From Arthrobotrys musiformis (Eukaryota; Ascomycota; Orbiliomycetes; Orbiliales; Orbiliaceae): a stretch of 64,000 nucleotides of DNA. The stretch covers positions 930,001 to 994,000 of the forward strand of contig JAVHJL010000008.1 of assembly GCA_036971715.1 (NCBI GenBank), written 5' to 3'. Of the stretch, positions 1-13,090 are shown piece by piece; within the stretch, counting starts at the first letter, position 1; each line of letters starts with the position of its first letter. Both the position numbers and the translations under genes were made by a program. The notes under the pieces were generated by a model. It searched no databases, had not been told where the DNA came from, and saw only the letters and a program-made list of their open reading frames with translations.

Positions 1-435
1 ATTAAGAAATTAAATTCCTCATAAATAATATATTTAAGGATTTAAAAACAAAAAACCACAAAAATAAAAAAAAAGTTAAACTAAATTTTAAAAAAAAATT
101 ATTTATTTATATAAATAGTTTTATATTGGAAATAGAAAACAAAAATAAATAAAAATAATAAAAATAAAAATAAAAATAAAGAAGAAAAATTTTTAAAAAC
201 TAAAATTTATAAAAAAAATAGATAATAAATCTATTTTCAAAATTTATTTTAATTTAAAAAAAAGTATAGAAATATATAATACAGATTACTTTGAAAAAAA
301 AATTCAAAAAATCCTTTAAAATAATTAATAAAAATAAAGAAATAAAAAATATTTATTTTTTTACTAACAATTAAGCTATAATAAAAAAATTATAAAATCT
401 AAAATTAAAACCTAATTAAAAAATAATTTTAAAAA
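1..435 (+). mobile_element. LINE fragment, RNase H region, RIP-decayed
   Basis: This stretch aligns by eye with the RNase H part of the LINE ORF2 seen at about 7,620-8,040 and, in reverse, at 31,090-31,520. Shared landmarks are the run coding for the K/N-rich linker and the following segment around the DNQA motif. Nearly every G and C is gone and stops are frequent. It is cut off by the window edge on the left and by an LTR that starts at 436 on the right, so the gypsy element there probably inserted into it or recombined with it. Confidence 0.75.
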
Positions 436-1039
436 TGTAAGAAATCGTATAAAAACTAGTCAAGATATTAAAATAATACATAAATATTATAAAGTAAGGA
501 AATATATTAGTGTAAATATAAATTAATATTTAAATTATTTAGTTTTTAAATATATAATAATGAATGTAGTGAATTAAATAAACAATTAATAAAAAAAATA
601 ATAAAATAAACTAAATAAGAGATAAGTTTGTAAAATATATATTTGAAAATATAATATTAAATTAAATAGAATATAAGATTATAAAGTAATTATTTAAATA
701 TAAAATATTAAATTAGATAAAAAATAAGTCTAAATTAAATATTTAAAAATATAAAATATTAAATTAAATATAAATTATTTTTTAATAAATTAAAAATTTA
801 TATAAAATATAAATTTAAATAAATTTACTATTATATAAACTAAAATAATATCATTAATATTATTCTCTAAATTTTATAGTTTAAATTTAAATACTTTTTT
901 ATTTTGGATTTATAAATTATCATATAATTTTTTTTTTAATTATAATATTATTTCAATATTTTTTATAGTTATTTTAAAAATTTTTTTAATTATTTAAATT
1001 TCTTTTTAAAATTCTTTTTATTAAATATATTTTATTATA
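436..1039 (-). repeat. Gypsy LTR (copy k), RIP-decayed
   Basis: The stretch starts with TGTAAGAAATC and ends in a mutated form of the family terminus CTTCGTTACA, here TTTATTATA. It is 604 bp against 615 bp in the best-preserved copy at 47,631. By comparison with the element at 19,936-43,668 this is the 3' LTR of a minus-strand element, because pol-derived sequence follows on its right. Confidence 0.8.
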
Positions 1040-3292
1040 TAATTTTTTTTTTATATTAATATTTTATTAATATTTTATTTTAATATCTAATATAAAAGTA
1101 AATTTTTTACTTTATTAATGTCATTTACTAATTTTTAATAATATAAATCTTTAATAACTACTTTTTTATATAATTTCTAAGAATCCTAATTTTTCTTATT
1201 TTAGAATATTTGATTTTAAAATTTTTATGTTTATTATGTTATAATTTTAAAAATTTATTTTGGTAAGGTTTTACGCAGGTTTATTAATATTATTAATTTT
1301 TAAGAATTTTTTATTAAATTTTAGATTAAAAATTATTATTTTATTAAATAATTGATTTTTTATAAAGTTGTTATTATAGAATTGTTTATTATTTTTAATT
1401 TAAAAGTCTATTTGAAGTATTATTAAAAAATTATATTAAATAATTTTAATTATTTTTATTTATAATTAAAAATTTTTTAATATAAATAGAAGTATATGAG
1501 TTTTAATATTTAAAATTTAAATAAATTAATATTTAAAAATATTTCTTAGATAATATTAAAAAATTAAAGTTTTTTAATTAGTTTATTTAATTTTTTATAT
1601 TATAAAAAAGTAATATTATAAAGTTAAAGGAATTAAATAATAAAGTTAAATTAATTAAAATAAAAATTATAAAAATTATTAAGTAATTTTTGAGTATAAG
1701 TAATGTTGGATATAGATTATTAAATAAATTTATTTTAATCTTTTTATTAAATGAAATATTAAAGTTTACAGTAATATAATTATAAATTTAGGATTTTTTT
1801 AATTTTATATTTTTTTTATTATTAATTATGATAGATATAGATTGTTTTTTGTGGTTTTAATTAAAAAAAGTGTTTTTTAATATTATAAGTTAATATAGAA
1901 AATAGAATAAATTTTTATTAATAAAAAAAGTTCTAATTTATTTTTTTATAAATTTAAGAATTTAAAATAGATTTTTTATTTTATTAGATAGTTTTGGATA
2001 AAATCTAATTGTTTTAATATTCTATATATTAAATTAAATATAGTTTTTTTTTTATATTTAAGTATTAAATATTATTATTTGTTTGTTTGTTTTTAGTATA
2101 TTTATATAATATAGTTGATTTTTATTTATAAAATATTTTATAGATTTGATATTTATTAAATGAATTTTATAATTTTTTAATTTTTAGCTAATTTTTGAAG
2201 TTTTTGAAATTTAAAAGTAATTAAATTTTATTTATAATTTATAATAAATAGGAAGATATTAATAGTATTAAATATTTTATTATTATAAAAGTATTTAATT
2301 ATTCTACTTAGTTATTTTATTAATAGTTAATATAAGTTTTAAAATATTATTTTATTATAATATTAATATGTTTTGTCTGATTATTTATTTAAAAATAATA
2401 GATTGTGTTAGGGTAATAATAAACTTTTAATTAATTATTAATTTTATTTTAGAATTTATTAAAAAAATTTCTTTTTTTATTTGATATAATTTTTTTAGAT
2501 ATATATAGTTTCTAAATATTTTTTAAAAAGATTTTAGTAAGTTTTTTAATACTTAGTTTTTTTGTAATAGGGATTAGATGGATTATCTTGAATAATCTAT
2601 TAATAATAATTAAAATAATATTATGATTTTTTAATTTTAATAATTTAATAATAAGATTAAAAAAAAGATTTTATTAATTTTTTTTTAATATTTAGAATAA
2701 TTATAGTAATTTTTAAAATATATTCTTAAAAGTTTTAAATATATTTATATATGTAATAATCATTAATGTAATAGTTTATATTTTTTTAAATTCTTACTTA
2801 GGTATATTTTTTTTGAATTAGTTTTAGTATTTTACCTTTTTTTAAATGTGTTGTAATAAAATAATTATAATATTATTATAATATTTTTTTATAAATTTTA
2901 TTATTATTAAGTATTATTTTTTATTATTATAGTAAAATTTGTTTTAATATTTTTTTATTTTTAAAATTTTTATTTTGGAATATTACTTAATTTTTTTTTA
3001 ATTTTTTCATAATATTCTAATATATAAATTTTTAAATATTACTATTTTTCAATTTTTTTATATTATCATAATACTAATTTATTAGATTTTTTCAAATAAT
3101 ATAAGTGTTTTAATTTAATTTTTAATATACTTATTTTCTTTTTCTTAAAGAAAATTTCTTAATTATTTAATATATTAGCTTTAATATTAATTTTTTTAAA
3201 AATAAACAATATTTTAAAATTAAATTAAGATAATAATTTTACTAAGTATTTAATTTATTTATTTTTATTTAAAATATTAAAAAAAATAATAA
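1040..3292 (-). mobile_element. Ty3/gypsy pol remnant (copy k)
   Basis: This AT-rich stretch is colinear with 20,501 to about 22,745, the integrase half of the gypsy pol read on the minus strand. RIP has destroyed all reading frames. It ends where LINE copy a begins. Gypsy-derived gag/pol sequence resumes at about 9,520 on the far side of the LINE block, so copies k and i may be the two halves of one element with a central deletion. That link is inference. Confidence 0.65.
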
Positions 3293-6200
3293 GAACGAAC
3301 TTCGAAAATACCGACCCATAACTTTTGAACGGAGTATCCAAAACCAAATAAAAGTACACCAATCGAAAGAGCGGAAAAAATTGATCAAAAATATTATATA
3401 AAGACCGATAGAAAATAATCATGATATAAAAATATAAAAATATTTGTGATTGTCTACTATATAAAAAAGGGGTTTCTTGTTTAATTTAAACTAAATTTTT
3501 TAAAAATTAGTTTTAAAAAATGGAAAACATATTAACTAGTTTATTTTTGGATGAACTAGTATTAGTGATATAGGGTTTTAAATTTATTCACCATAAAAAA
3601 AGATAGAAAAAATAGGTATTGATAAATATAATTGATTTAAGGGAAGAAATAAATAGAGAAGATCTATTTTTAAAAATTAAAAGGTTGAATGATCTTCTAA
3701 AAGAAAGAGTATAGGAGGTAGAAGACCTAAAGCAGGAAATAAGAGAGTTGGAGAGAAATAATATAAAAAAGATATATGCCCAAATTGCCTAGAAAACATC
3801 AAAAACACCAAAAAAACAGGAAATAACCCCAAAACACCAAAAAACGTATAAAACGCAAAATCTACAAAATCCACAAAATTCAAAAATATCAATTAACCAG
3901 TAAAGGTTAATTATTTCTAGAAATACTACAGAATTTTCTACCCAAAAACTAAATATCTTCAAAGAAAAAATAAATAAAATTCTTAAAAAGAAGCCCAATA
4001 ACCTAGAATTAATTATTTTTGGGATTTCTCTAAATTTAAAAGAGAATTTAATTTTGATTACCTATAAGAATATTAAAAAAGAAGATATTTTGGAATATAA
4101 AAAAAAAATCTATCAAAAATTTATTAAAATAAATGAATATATATAAAAACTTTTCAAAATAAAGAGTTGGGGGTTTTTAATTGTATATAAGATTTCTAAA
4201 GATTAAAAAATGGAAGATCTCAAAAAAGAAGTGGAAATAGACAATACAATCAAATTAATTAAAAATCCAAAATAATTAATTAAAAAGGAAAAATTAGAAA
4301 AGAAGAAATTCTCTTTTATAATAATTACTACAAAAATAAAAATAAAAGTAATAAAAATATAAAACAAAGGATATATTTTTCTAAGAAATGAAAAACTTAA
4401 AATAGAAAAATATATTAAATTTTTTGAAAATAATAGATGTATAAATTGTTAAAAAATTGGTTATTATGTATTAAATTGCAGAAATGAATTAGTTTGTGAA
4501 ATTTGTGTTGGAAAATATAAAATAATTAATTATTTGTATAATATATGCTAGGAAAATAAAAAGTCTTATGATTATATAAAATATAAATGTATTAATTGTG
4601 GAGGAGAATATGGGGCAAAAAATTTTTTATGTTTTAAAAATAAAAAATAAAATATTATTTTAAATGAATAAAAATATTTTAAAAATAATATAATATAATT
4701 GTAGAAGATTTACAAATATAATGCAGTTAATTTTAAACTTTGTATTAATTTACAATAATGCGGATTTAATTTTTCTATAAGAATTGTGGTTTTTAAAGGA
4801 AAATACTATAATTATATATCCAGGGTTTAAACCAATTTTTTCAAACCCAAAAACCAATGAAATTAATAAAAACTGAAATAGGGTAATTACTTTTATAAAA
4901 AAGAATTTACCCTACGAGATCACAAATTGGGAAGATTTAATTAAAGATGAGGACTGCCAGATAATTGATTTTAAATTAAATAAATTTGGGGAAATCAGAT
5001 TTATTAATATTTATAATGAAAAATAATAAAATATGGAAAATGGTGAATATACAATAAATCAATTTTTTAATAAGATTAAAGATTACTGTATTAAAAAAAT
5101 ATTATTAATTAAAGATTTTAATGCTTATTATTCTTTATAGAATCTTGAAATTAAATTTAATTTAAGAGTAGGAAAAATAATAAAATTAATTGAAGATAAA
5201 AATCTATAATTAATAAATAAAAATGGTATATTAACTTATTATAATATTAGGAAAAATAATAAATCTGAATTTTCAATTATTGACTTATCTTTTGTAATTA
5301 TTAATTTAAAAGAATTAATTATGGATTGGAAAATAGATAAAAAAAATTGATATAGGATCAAATTATAAGGTAATTTCAATTAAAATAAAACCAAAAGAAA
5401 ATGATTTAATAAACAACTTTTTGTTAATTAATAAATTTAATTAGAATAAAACTAATTGGGAAAACTTCAAAAAAGAATTATTAAGTCTAGATAAAAATAA
5501 TTTATAAAAAAATCGCTTTTTTTTATTTTATAAGAAAAAAGAAGATTTAGAAAATAATTTGGAAATTGTAATATCTTTTTTTTAAAAAAATATAATTTTG
5601 GTAGTAGAAAGATTTATACTAACTTTAAAAATAATACCAAAATCAAAAATTTGGTGGAATGAAGAAATTGAAAAAATAAGAAAAGAGATGTTGCAATAAA
5701 AAAGGATATGGAAATTAAATAAAATCTAATAAAATTGGGAATTATTTAAAATCAAAAGGAATAAATATTTTAGAGAAATTAGATTTTCTAAGGAGAAATC
5801 TTGGACTAATTTTCTAGAAAATGCAAAAAATAAAGAAATATTTTTAGTGCTTAATTTTTCTAAATTTAGAAAAATCTAAAAAATACCAAATCTAATTTAT
5901 GAGGATAATAATGCCCTTAATTTTGAAGATAAGGCAAAAATATTAAGAAAAGTGTTATTTTTAAAACTACTAAATTATATAAAAATAATAAATCTATTGT
6001 TACTAGTGGAAATAATAATTAATAAAAAGTTAATTAAATAAAAAAAGATAAAAGATAGTGAAATTAAAGAAGCTATTTTTTTATCTAATTCCAAAAAAGC
6101 ATTAGGATCAGATAGAATTAATTTTTTATATTTAAAAAAGACTTATGAAATTATACCAGAAAGATTTAATGATTTATTTAAACAATTATTAAATTATGGG

Positions 6201-8987
6201 TATTATCCAATATGCTTCAGAAAAGCAATTGGGGCAATTTTATTTAAACCAAATAAATCTAATTATAATATTCTAAAAGTTTATAAAATTATTAGTTTTT
6301 TAAATTGTTTAGGAAAAATATTAGAGAAAATAATAGCAAAAAGAATAGTTTTTTTATCAGAAATTAATAAAATTCTAAATTTAGAACAAATTGGAGGTAA
6401 AAAATAAAGATCTGTAATTGATGTAGCTTTGTTATTAGTTTATGATATAAAAATAACTAATTCAGAAAAGTTAAAAACTTTTGTTTTATTTTTAGATGTT
6501 AAAGGGGCTTTTGATAATGTTTTAAAGGAAAGGTTAATTAATATTTTAGAAGATATGAAGTTCCTTAAATAATTAATTTTGTGGATTAATAATTTTATAT
6601 TTAAAAGATTAATTAAACTGGCTTTTGATGGACAAATAAAAAAATTAAAACCAGTTAAAACTGGAATATTATAAGGTTTCTTAATATCTTTAATTCTTTT
6701 TTTATTATATTTAATATTATTATTTAATTTATTAGAACAAAAAATGCTTTCTATTATTAAACCATCTTATATAGATGATTTGGCGTTAATTGTAATTAAT
6801 AAAAAAATAAAAACAAATATATATGAATTAGAAGAAATTGCAAAAATAGCCTTTAATTAGACTATAGATAATGTAGTAGTTTTTGATGACATAAAATCAG
6901 AGTTAATTTATTTTAAAACAAATTTAAAAAAAAAAAATGAATTTGGGGAATTAAATATTGAGCTATCAAACGGTACAATAATAAAATTTACCAATAATAT
7001 AAAGTGGTTAGGTATATATTTTGATATGAGATTAAATTTTAAATATTATATTAAAATAAAAATAAGTGTAGTAAATAAAATTTTAAATTTTATTAAGGCA
7101 CTTACTAATTTAGAAAAAGGATTTAAAACTAAAGTGATAATATAATTGTATAAAAGCTGTGTTTGTTTTATTTCCAATTATGGGTCTAAAATATGGTGGA
7201 AAAATCAAAAATAATAAAATGTTTTGAAAAAATTTAAATTAATTTAAAATAAGATGTTAAGAAAAATAATAGGAGGTTTCAAAATAACTCCAATAAATAT
7301 ATTGGAAGTTGAGGCCTCTATTTTATTACTAGAAATAAGATTAAATGGGATATAAAGAAGGTATGTCTTAAAATCCCTTTTTTTTAATAAAAATTATTTA
7401 ATAAAAAAGAGATCTCCAGAATCATTTCCACCAGAATTTAATTTTGGAAGAGAGGAAATAGGACTGGGACCTTATTTAAAATAAAATGAAAATAAAAAAG
7501 AAGGAGATAAAAAAGAATATACCTTTATATTAAATAGAATATTATTAAGAATTAATTTCTTAATAAACCCATATATAAAAATTAAGGAATTAAATATAAA
7601 ATTCAATCCACCTTAAATTAAAAATAAAATTAATTTTTTTTATAAATAACATACTTAAGGATTTAGAAGTAGAAAATTATAAAAATAAAAAAAAAATTAA
7701 ATTAAATTTTAGGGAAAATTTACTTATTTATATAGATGATTTTATACTAAAAATAGAAAATAAAAATAAAAAAAAGAATAATAAAAATAAAAAAAAAAAA
7801 TCCTTAAAAACTAGAATTTATGAAGAAATAAATAATAAATTTATTTTAGTTTAAGAAAAAATATGGAGGTATATAATACAAAATTAATTACTTTAAGAAA
7901 AAAATTCAAAAAATCTTTTGAAATAATTAATAAAAATAAAGAAGTAAAGAATATTTATTCTTTTATTGATAATTAGGTTATAATAAAAAGATTACAAAAT
8001 CTAAATTTAGGGCTTGATTAGGAAATAATTTTAGAAATTTGGGATATGGTAAATAAATTAAATTCTAGAAATATTAATATATTTATAAAATGGGTTTTAG
8101 ATCACTTTAAAGTTGTTGGAAATAAAAAGATAGATTATTTAGTTAAGGAAGTTGTAAAAATAAAAAAGAAAAGCTTATTCAAGTCCTTCGCCTATTTAAA
8201 AAGAAAAATTAAAGAAAAGGACTTACTAAAATGGGAAGAAAAATACAAAAAACAAAAAAATAGGCCAAATTATATTAATCAAAATTAAAAAAAAATAAGA
8301 TATTTACTAAATTTAGTAATAATTTTATTTTTGCTTTAACTCAACTGAAAACTGGGTATAAGTACTTTAACAATTATTTATATAAAATTCTAAATTCTGG
8401 AATTTTAAATAAAAATTGTATATGCAGAAATAAGCCTCAAACACCAAAACACTTAATTATGGAATGCAAAATCTACAATAAAAAAAAAGAAGTGTTAAAA
8501 AGGAAATTCAAAAAAGCTAATAAATAATTAGATTATTACTTTTTATTATTTAATAATAAAGGTATGATCTTTTTGGAAGAGTTCCTAAATAAAACAAATA
8601 TTGCAAAAAGAAAATGTAATAAAAATCCTAAAAATGATTATTTCACAAAATAGGGAAATCTAGAAGTTTGAAAAAATAAAAAAGTTCCAGAAATGAGATA
8701 TATTATTTAATATTACATTAAAGTGGATGGGTAAAAACAATAGATATATGATATTATTCTTTTAATGGGAAAAAAAAAGAAAGAAACAAAAAGGGTTAGA
8801 AGGAACCTTAAAAAATAAAAAACAAAAATAAAAATAAAAATAAAAAACAAAAATAAAAAATGATTTTATGTAGTTTTCATTTTTAATGAGGAGCGAAAAT
8901 CATGTATTTTAATTTCTTTTCCTTCATTCCGCCATAACCGAAAGGTTGCATGCGTGTATGATAAATAATAATAATAATAATAATAAT
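3293..8987 (+). mobile_element. Full-length LINE copy a, heavily RIPped
   Basis: The copy runs from the LINE 5' end (AACGAACTTCG at about 3,295) through ORF1 (degenerate start near 3,520) and ORF2 (from about 4,670) to the 3' end with the AACCGAAAGGTT hairpin and a (TAA)n tail at about 8,960-8,987. Its length of about 5.7 kb equals that of the intact copy f. The body is saturated with G-to-A and C-to-T changes and stops; a trace of the RT YIDD motif is still readable near 6,770. Roughly the first 100 bp and the last 100 bp are nearly unmutated. No clear target duplication was found. Confidence 0.9.
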
Positions 8988-9519
8988 ATTTTCTAGACTA
9001 TTTAAATGTATATTATTTTGTATTATTTTTTCTTATTTTTTTTCATTTTTTTTATTTTTTGTTTTAAATTTTCTATTTTTTATACTTTTTTTTTAAAAAA
9101 AAATTATTTAATTTTTTAATTTTTAAAAATAAAATTTTTTTTATTTATTTTTTTTTTATTATTGATTATATTTGTTAATATTTGTTTTTTTTTGTTTTTT
9201 TTTGTGGTGAATAGGTTTAAAATTTTGTGTTGTTAATACTAATTTATTTAAAAATAAATTAGTTAATATATTTTTTATTTTTAAAATTAATTTTTAAAAA
9301 ATTTAGTTTTAAATTAAGCGAGAAATTTCTTTTTTATATAATAAATAATTATAAATATTTTATATTTTTATATTATAATTATTTTATATTAATTTTTGTA
9401 TATTTTTTTTTTATGATATTTTTGTTTAGTTTTTTTCGTTTTTTTGATTAGTATATTTTTATTTGGTTTTGAATATTTTGTTCAAAAGTTATAGGGGTTG
9501 GTATTTTCGAACTTCGATT
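8988..9519 (-). mobile_element. LINE copy j, 5' part only, RIPped
   Basis: The stretch aligns with the 5' UTR and the first part of ORF1 of the LINE on the minus strand (compare 35,345-35,876). The element 5' end is at about 9,519, where a trace of the GAACTTCG terminus remains. It is joined directly to the 3' tail of copy a. The rest of copy j is not present to the left of copy a, so this is either a broken host copy of a or a recombination product. Confidence 0.75.
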
Positions 9520-10567
9520 AAAATATATATTTTAAATAATTTATATATATTTAATTATTTTTTTAATTAATATAGATATTATATTTTTTATGTTATGGTT
9601 TTTTTAGGTTTAAAGATTTAATAGTATTAATGATGTTGGTATTAATAATTTTTTTATAATATTAAATTTTTATTTTAAATTAAGTTATTTTTTTAATTAA
9701 TGCTTTAATTTTATTAAAATATTCTATAGATTTAGACATTTTTTTTAAAATAAAATAGAAAATTATTTTTAATTATAAATTTATAATTTATATATATTCT
9801 TATATTATCATTATCTAAACATATAAAGGTATTAATAGATTTATAGAAGTAAAGATATAAAATAACAAAAATTTTAATATATAGTTTAAATAATATTTTA
9901 ATATCTTTAAGATTTAAATAAAAATATAAATTTTAAAATATAAAAAAAATTTATAAAATTTTTTAAAAATTTTAAATATTTAAAGTATATATTATAAGTA
10001 GATAATCTAAGTAATATTATTATAATTAAATTATTTTATAAAATATCTAAATTTTGTAAAATATATAAAAAAACTTTTATTATTTTTACAAAATCAAAAT
10101 TATTAAAAACTTTTTTAAACTAAATAATAAATTTAGTATATATATTTTAATTTTAAACTTTATTATTGGCGTTATATTTATTAAAAGCTAATTTTATTAG
10201 ATTTTTTTTTAAAAAAATTAATAATATATATTATTTTTTTTTAAATATAGTAAATTTAGTAGCTTTTTCTTTATATTTATTATTAAATTATATTAAAAAG
10301 TTTTTAAATTTATATAGTTTTATATTACTAAAAAGATTAAGATTTGGAAATTTAATAATTAAAATAATTATTAATATTATTATTAGTATATTATTTTTAA
10401 AATATTTAAAAATTATTATTATAATTTTAGTTTATTTAACAATAAATTTTAGTAAAATAATAATTAAAGATTGTTTTTTAATATTTATTTTTTTAAAATT
10501 TTTATCTTTAAATAAAACAAATATAGATATTTAAATATTAAATTAATAAAATTGTAAAGTAATAAAG
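9520..10567 (-). mobile_element. Ty3/gypsy gag-pol remnant (copy i)
   Basis: This region is colinear with about 41,515-43,103 of gypsy g, that is gag and early pol on the minus strand. It is heavily mutated to AT. The open frame on the plus strand at 10,166-10,534 is the antisense of the gag start region and is not a gene. Confidence 0.65.
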
Positions 10568-11001
10568 TATAAAAAATTATATAAAAATTAATTAAAATAT
10601 CAAAATAATATATAAATATTATGAAACAAAAAAATATATTAATATAAATATAAATTAATACTTAAATTATTATTTAATTTTTAAATATATAATAGTGAGT
10701 ATAATAATTTAAATAAATAATTAATAAAAAAATAATAAAGTAAATTAATTAAAAAATAAGTTTATAAAATAAATATTTAGGGATATAGTATTAAATTAGA
10801 TAAAATATAAAATTATAAATTTTGAGATTTAAATTTGGGTGCTTTTTTATTTTGGGTCTGCAGGTTATATTGTGTTGTGTGGTTTTTTTTCTAACTATAG
10901 TATTGTTTAGATATTTTTTACTTAGTATAATTATTCTAAGAGCTTTTTTGGCTGTTTGAATTTCTGTTTGGAGTTCTTTTTGCTGGGCATGCTTCGTTAC
11001 A
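10568..11001 (-). repeat. Gypsy LTR (copy i), internally shortened
   Basis: The start is a mutated TGTAAGAAATC and the end is an unmutated GCATGCTTCGTTACA. At 434 bp it is shorter than the 565-bp LTRs of copy g, lacking sequence from the middle. It lies on the gag side of copy i and so is a 5' LTR of a minus-strand element. The outer 30 bp are intact although the interior is strongly RIPped. Confidence 0.8.
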
Positions 11002-13011
11002 AATATAAAATTAAATATTTGTTTTTTATATTAATTATTTAATAAAATTTAATAATTTTGTATAATAATAAAAAAACTAATATAAACTTTTAAATAATCA
11101 AAATATAAATATCTAATTCTTATATAATTTTTATGATTTTATTTATTCTATGTACTAGTATTTATCTTAATTAAAATATTAATATATTAATAAATTTTTT
11201 ATAAAACTTAAAAAAAACTTTGTAATTATATAAATTTATGAAAAATAAAATATAAACTACAAAAATATAATTTAAAATTTTTAAAACTATTTAAAAATAA
11301 ATTTTAATTATTTAATTATATATATTTGCAATTTTATTGTAAATGATTTTAATAAATCATAATAAAGTTTCTGAAATATTATATAGAATATTACCACTTC
11401 ATTAGACCTATATATATATTATAATCTAAAATTTTTTTTTATATAATATTAATATTTATTTATATTATTATATATAAATATATTCTTTCTTTCTTTATAA
11501 TTATATATTACTATAATAAAATTATATAAGTAATTCTTAAATTTCCTAAATTTTCAAAGTATATTTTTAATTATAAAATAAAATTCTTTTTTTTTTTTTT
11601 TTTTAAAAATAAAATGGCAGATAGTAGTAATATAGATAGGTTTTATATAGTTAAATTTAAAGCTTTCTTATAATTATAAACAATTAATTAAATTAAAATT
11701 TAACTTTTTATAAATAAAGATAAATTTAATTTAGTTTAATTAGTATTATGTAAGGACATTGAATAGATTTTTTGGAGTTATAATTTAGTTATTTATATAA
11801 AAATAGAAGCTGGTATTAGAATTGTTTGGTTAGTAATTTTTAAAAAATTTTAATTTTTATTTTATTTTATTTATATTATGAAGGAGTTTAACAATTTTTT
11901 TTCAATATTATTAACTTAAATAATAATAATAATTATAAGAAAATTATATAAGTTTGTAAAAAAAAAAAGTTATATTATCAATAAAATAGTAATTATCTTT
12001 AGTAAAAAGTTAAAATCAAAAAAAAAATTTAAAAATTTAAAAGTTAAAGTTCCTATTAAAAACGTTATTAATAATATTATTAATAGAAACTTTAACAAAA
12101 TAGTTAAATGTTTGACTAATTCTTTATAAATTAAAAATTTTTTAAGAAAATAAAGAAAAGAAAATTAGAATTTTTTGTTAATTTGAAACCAAACTAGAAT
12201 AAAGTTGGTAAATCTTTTTATAATCTTGTTTATACTTATTTGTAAATTTATAAATTTTTAAAAAAATTTTAAATTTAAAAATTTAAAAATTTAGTATAAT
12301 TTATTTATAAATTGGATTAAGAAATAGATCTAAATTGTATGTAGCTTTTTTCAATTTATAATAGGCTGATTAATAAAATTAAATACTAATTTTACTATTT
12401 TAGTTGCAGAGATTTTACTAACTTCTTTGATAATTTTCTAATATAATATAGTAGATATTACAAAATTTATTGATTTAGTTAAAAAATTAATTCTTGTTAG
12501 TCTTAGAGTAGTCTTTAAAGATTTTTTGTAAAATGGTAAGGATCACCTACTCTATTTGTTAATAATGCTGAAATAGAGCTTTGATTTGCGGCTATTCTAG
12601 TATATCAAAAATTTACTATTTTTCATTAATTTAGGAATTTACAAAAAATAAATCAATAAAATATAATTTATTAAAAAATAAATCAGTAGTTATAATTATG
12701 ATAATTAATGGAGGAATTAATGTGGTTTTTTTTAGTATACCTCTATGTTTTGATATAGATATTCTAATTTAGTTGGTTTATTGTTAGAATTTAAAAAATA
12801 CTTGGTGGTTTTTTATAAAACTACTAAGATTGATTTACCTTTTTGAATATATTAGATTTGGCTTGATGATTAAAATTTTACTTAATTAATTTATATTTAA
12901 GATTTAAGATTTTTTTTATATTTTATAAAATATATTTTATATATAAATTTAATAAAATCTATTCCATGTAAATATAATAAAAAAACCTAATATCTATAGT
13001 TATTTATAAAT

Positions 13012-13090
13012 TGTCACGCCCACACTATATGACTAGTTCCAGTTAGGCATATGGTGTGATAAACATGCTTCTGATTCTGTATTTCATTTA
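13012..13090. repeat. GC-normal patch with inverted repeat, possible LTR start
   Basis: An island of unmutated sequence beginning TGTCACGCCC. It holds an inverted repeat, CACACTATATG against CATATGGTGTG (one mismatch), around a loop of about 16 bases. A TG start followed by a hairpin would fit the 5' end of an LTR from a third retroelement family. No partner LTR was found in the window, so this is a guess from form only. Confidence 0.3.

Noticed and set aside
10166..10534. 122-codon open frame on the plus strand with hydrophobic composition
   Set aside because: It is the antisense of the gag region of a RIPped gypsy copy. Its Ile/Leu/Phe/Lys-rich composition simply reflects A/T-only DNA.
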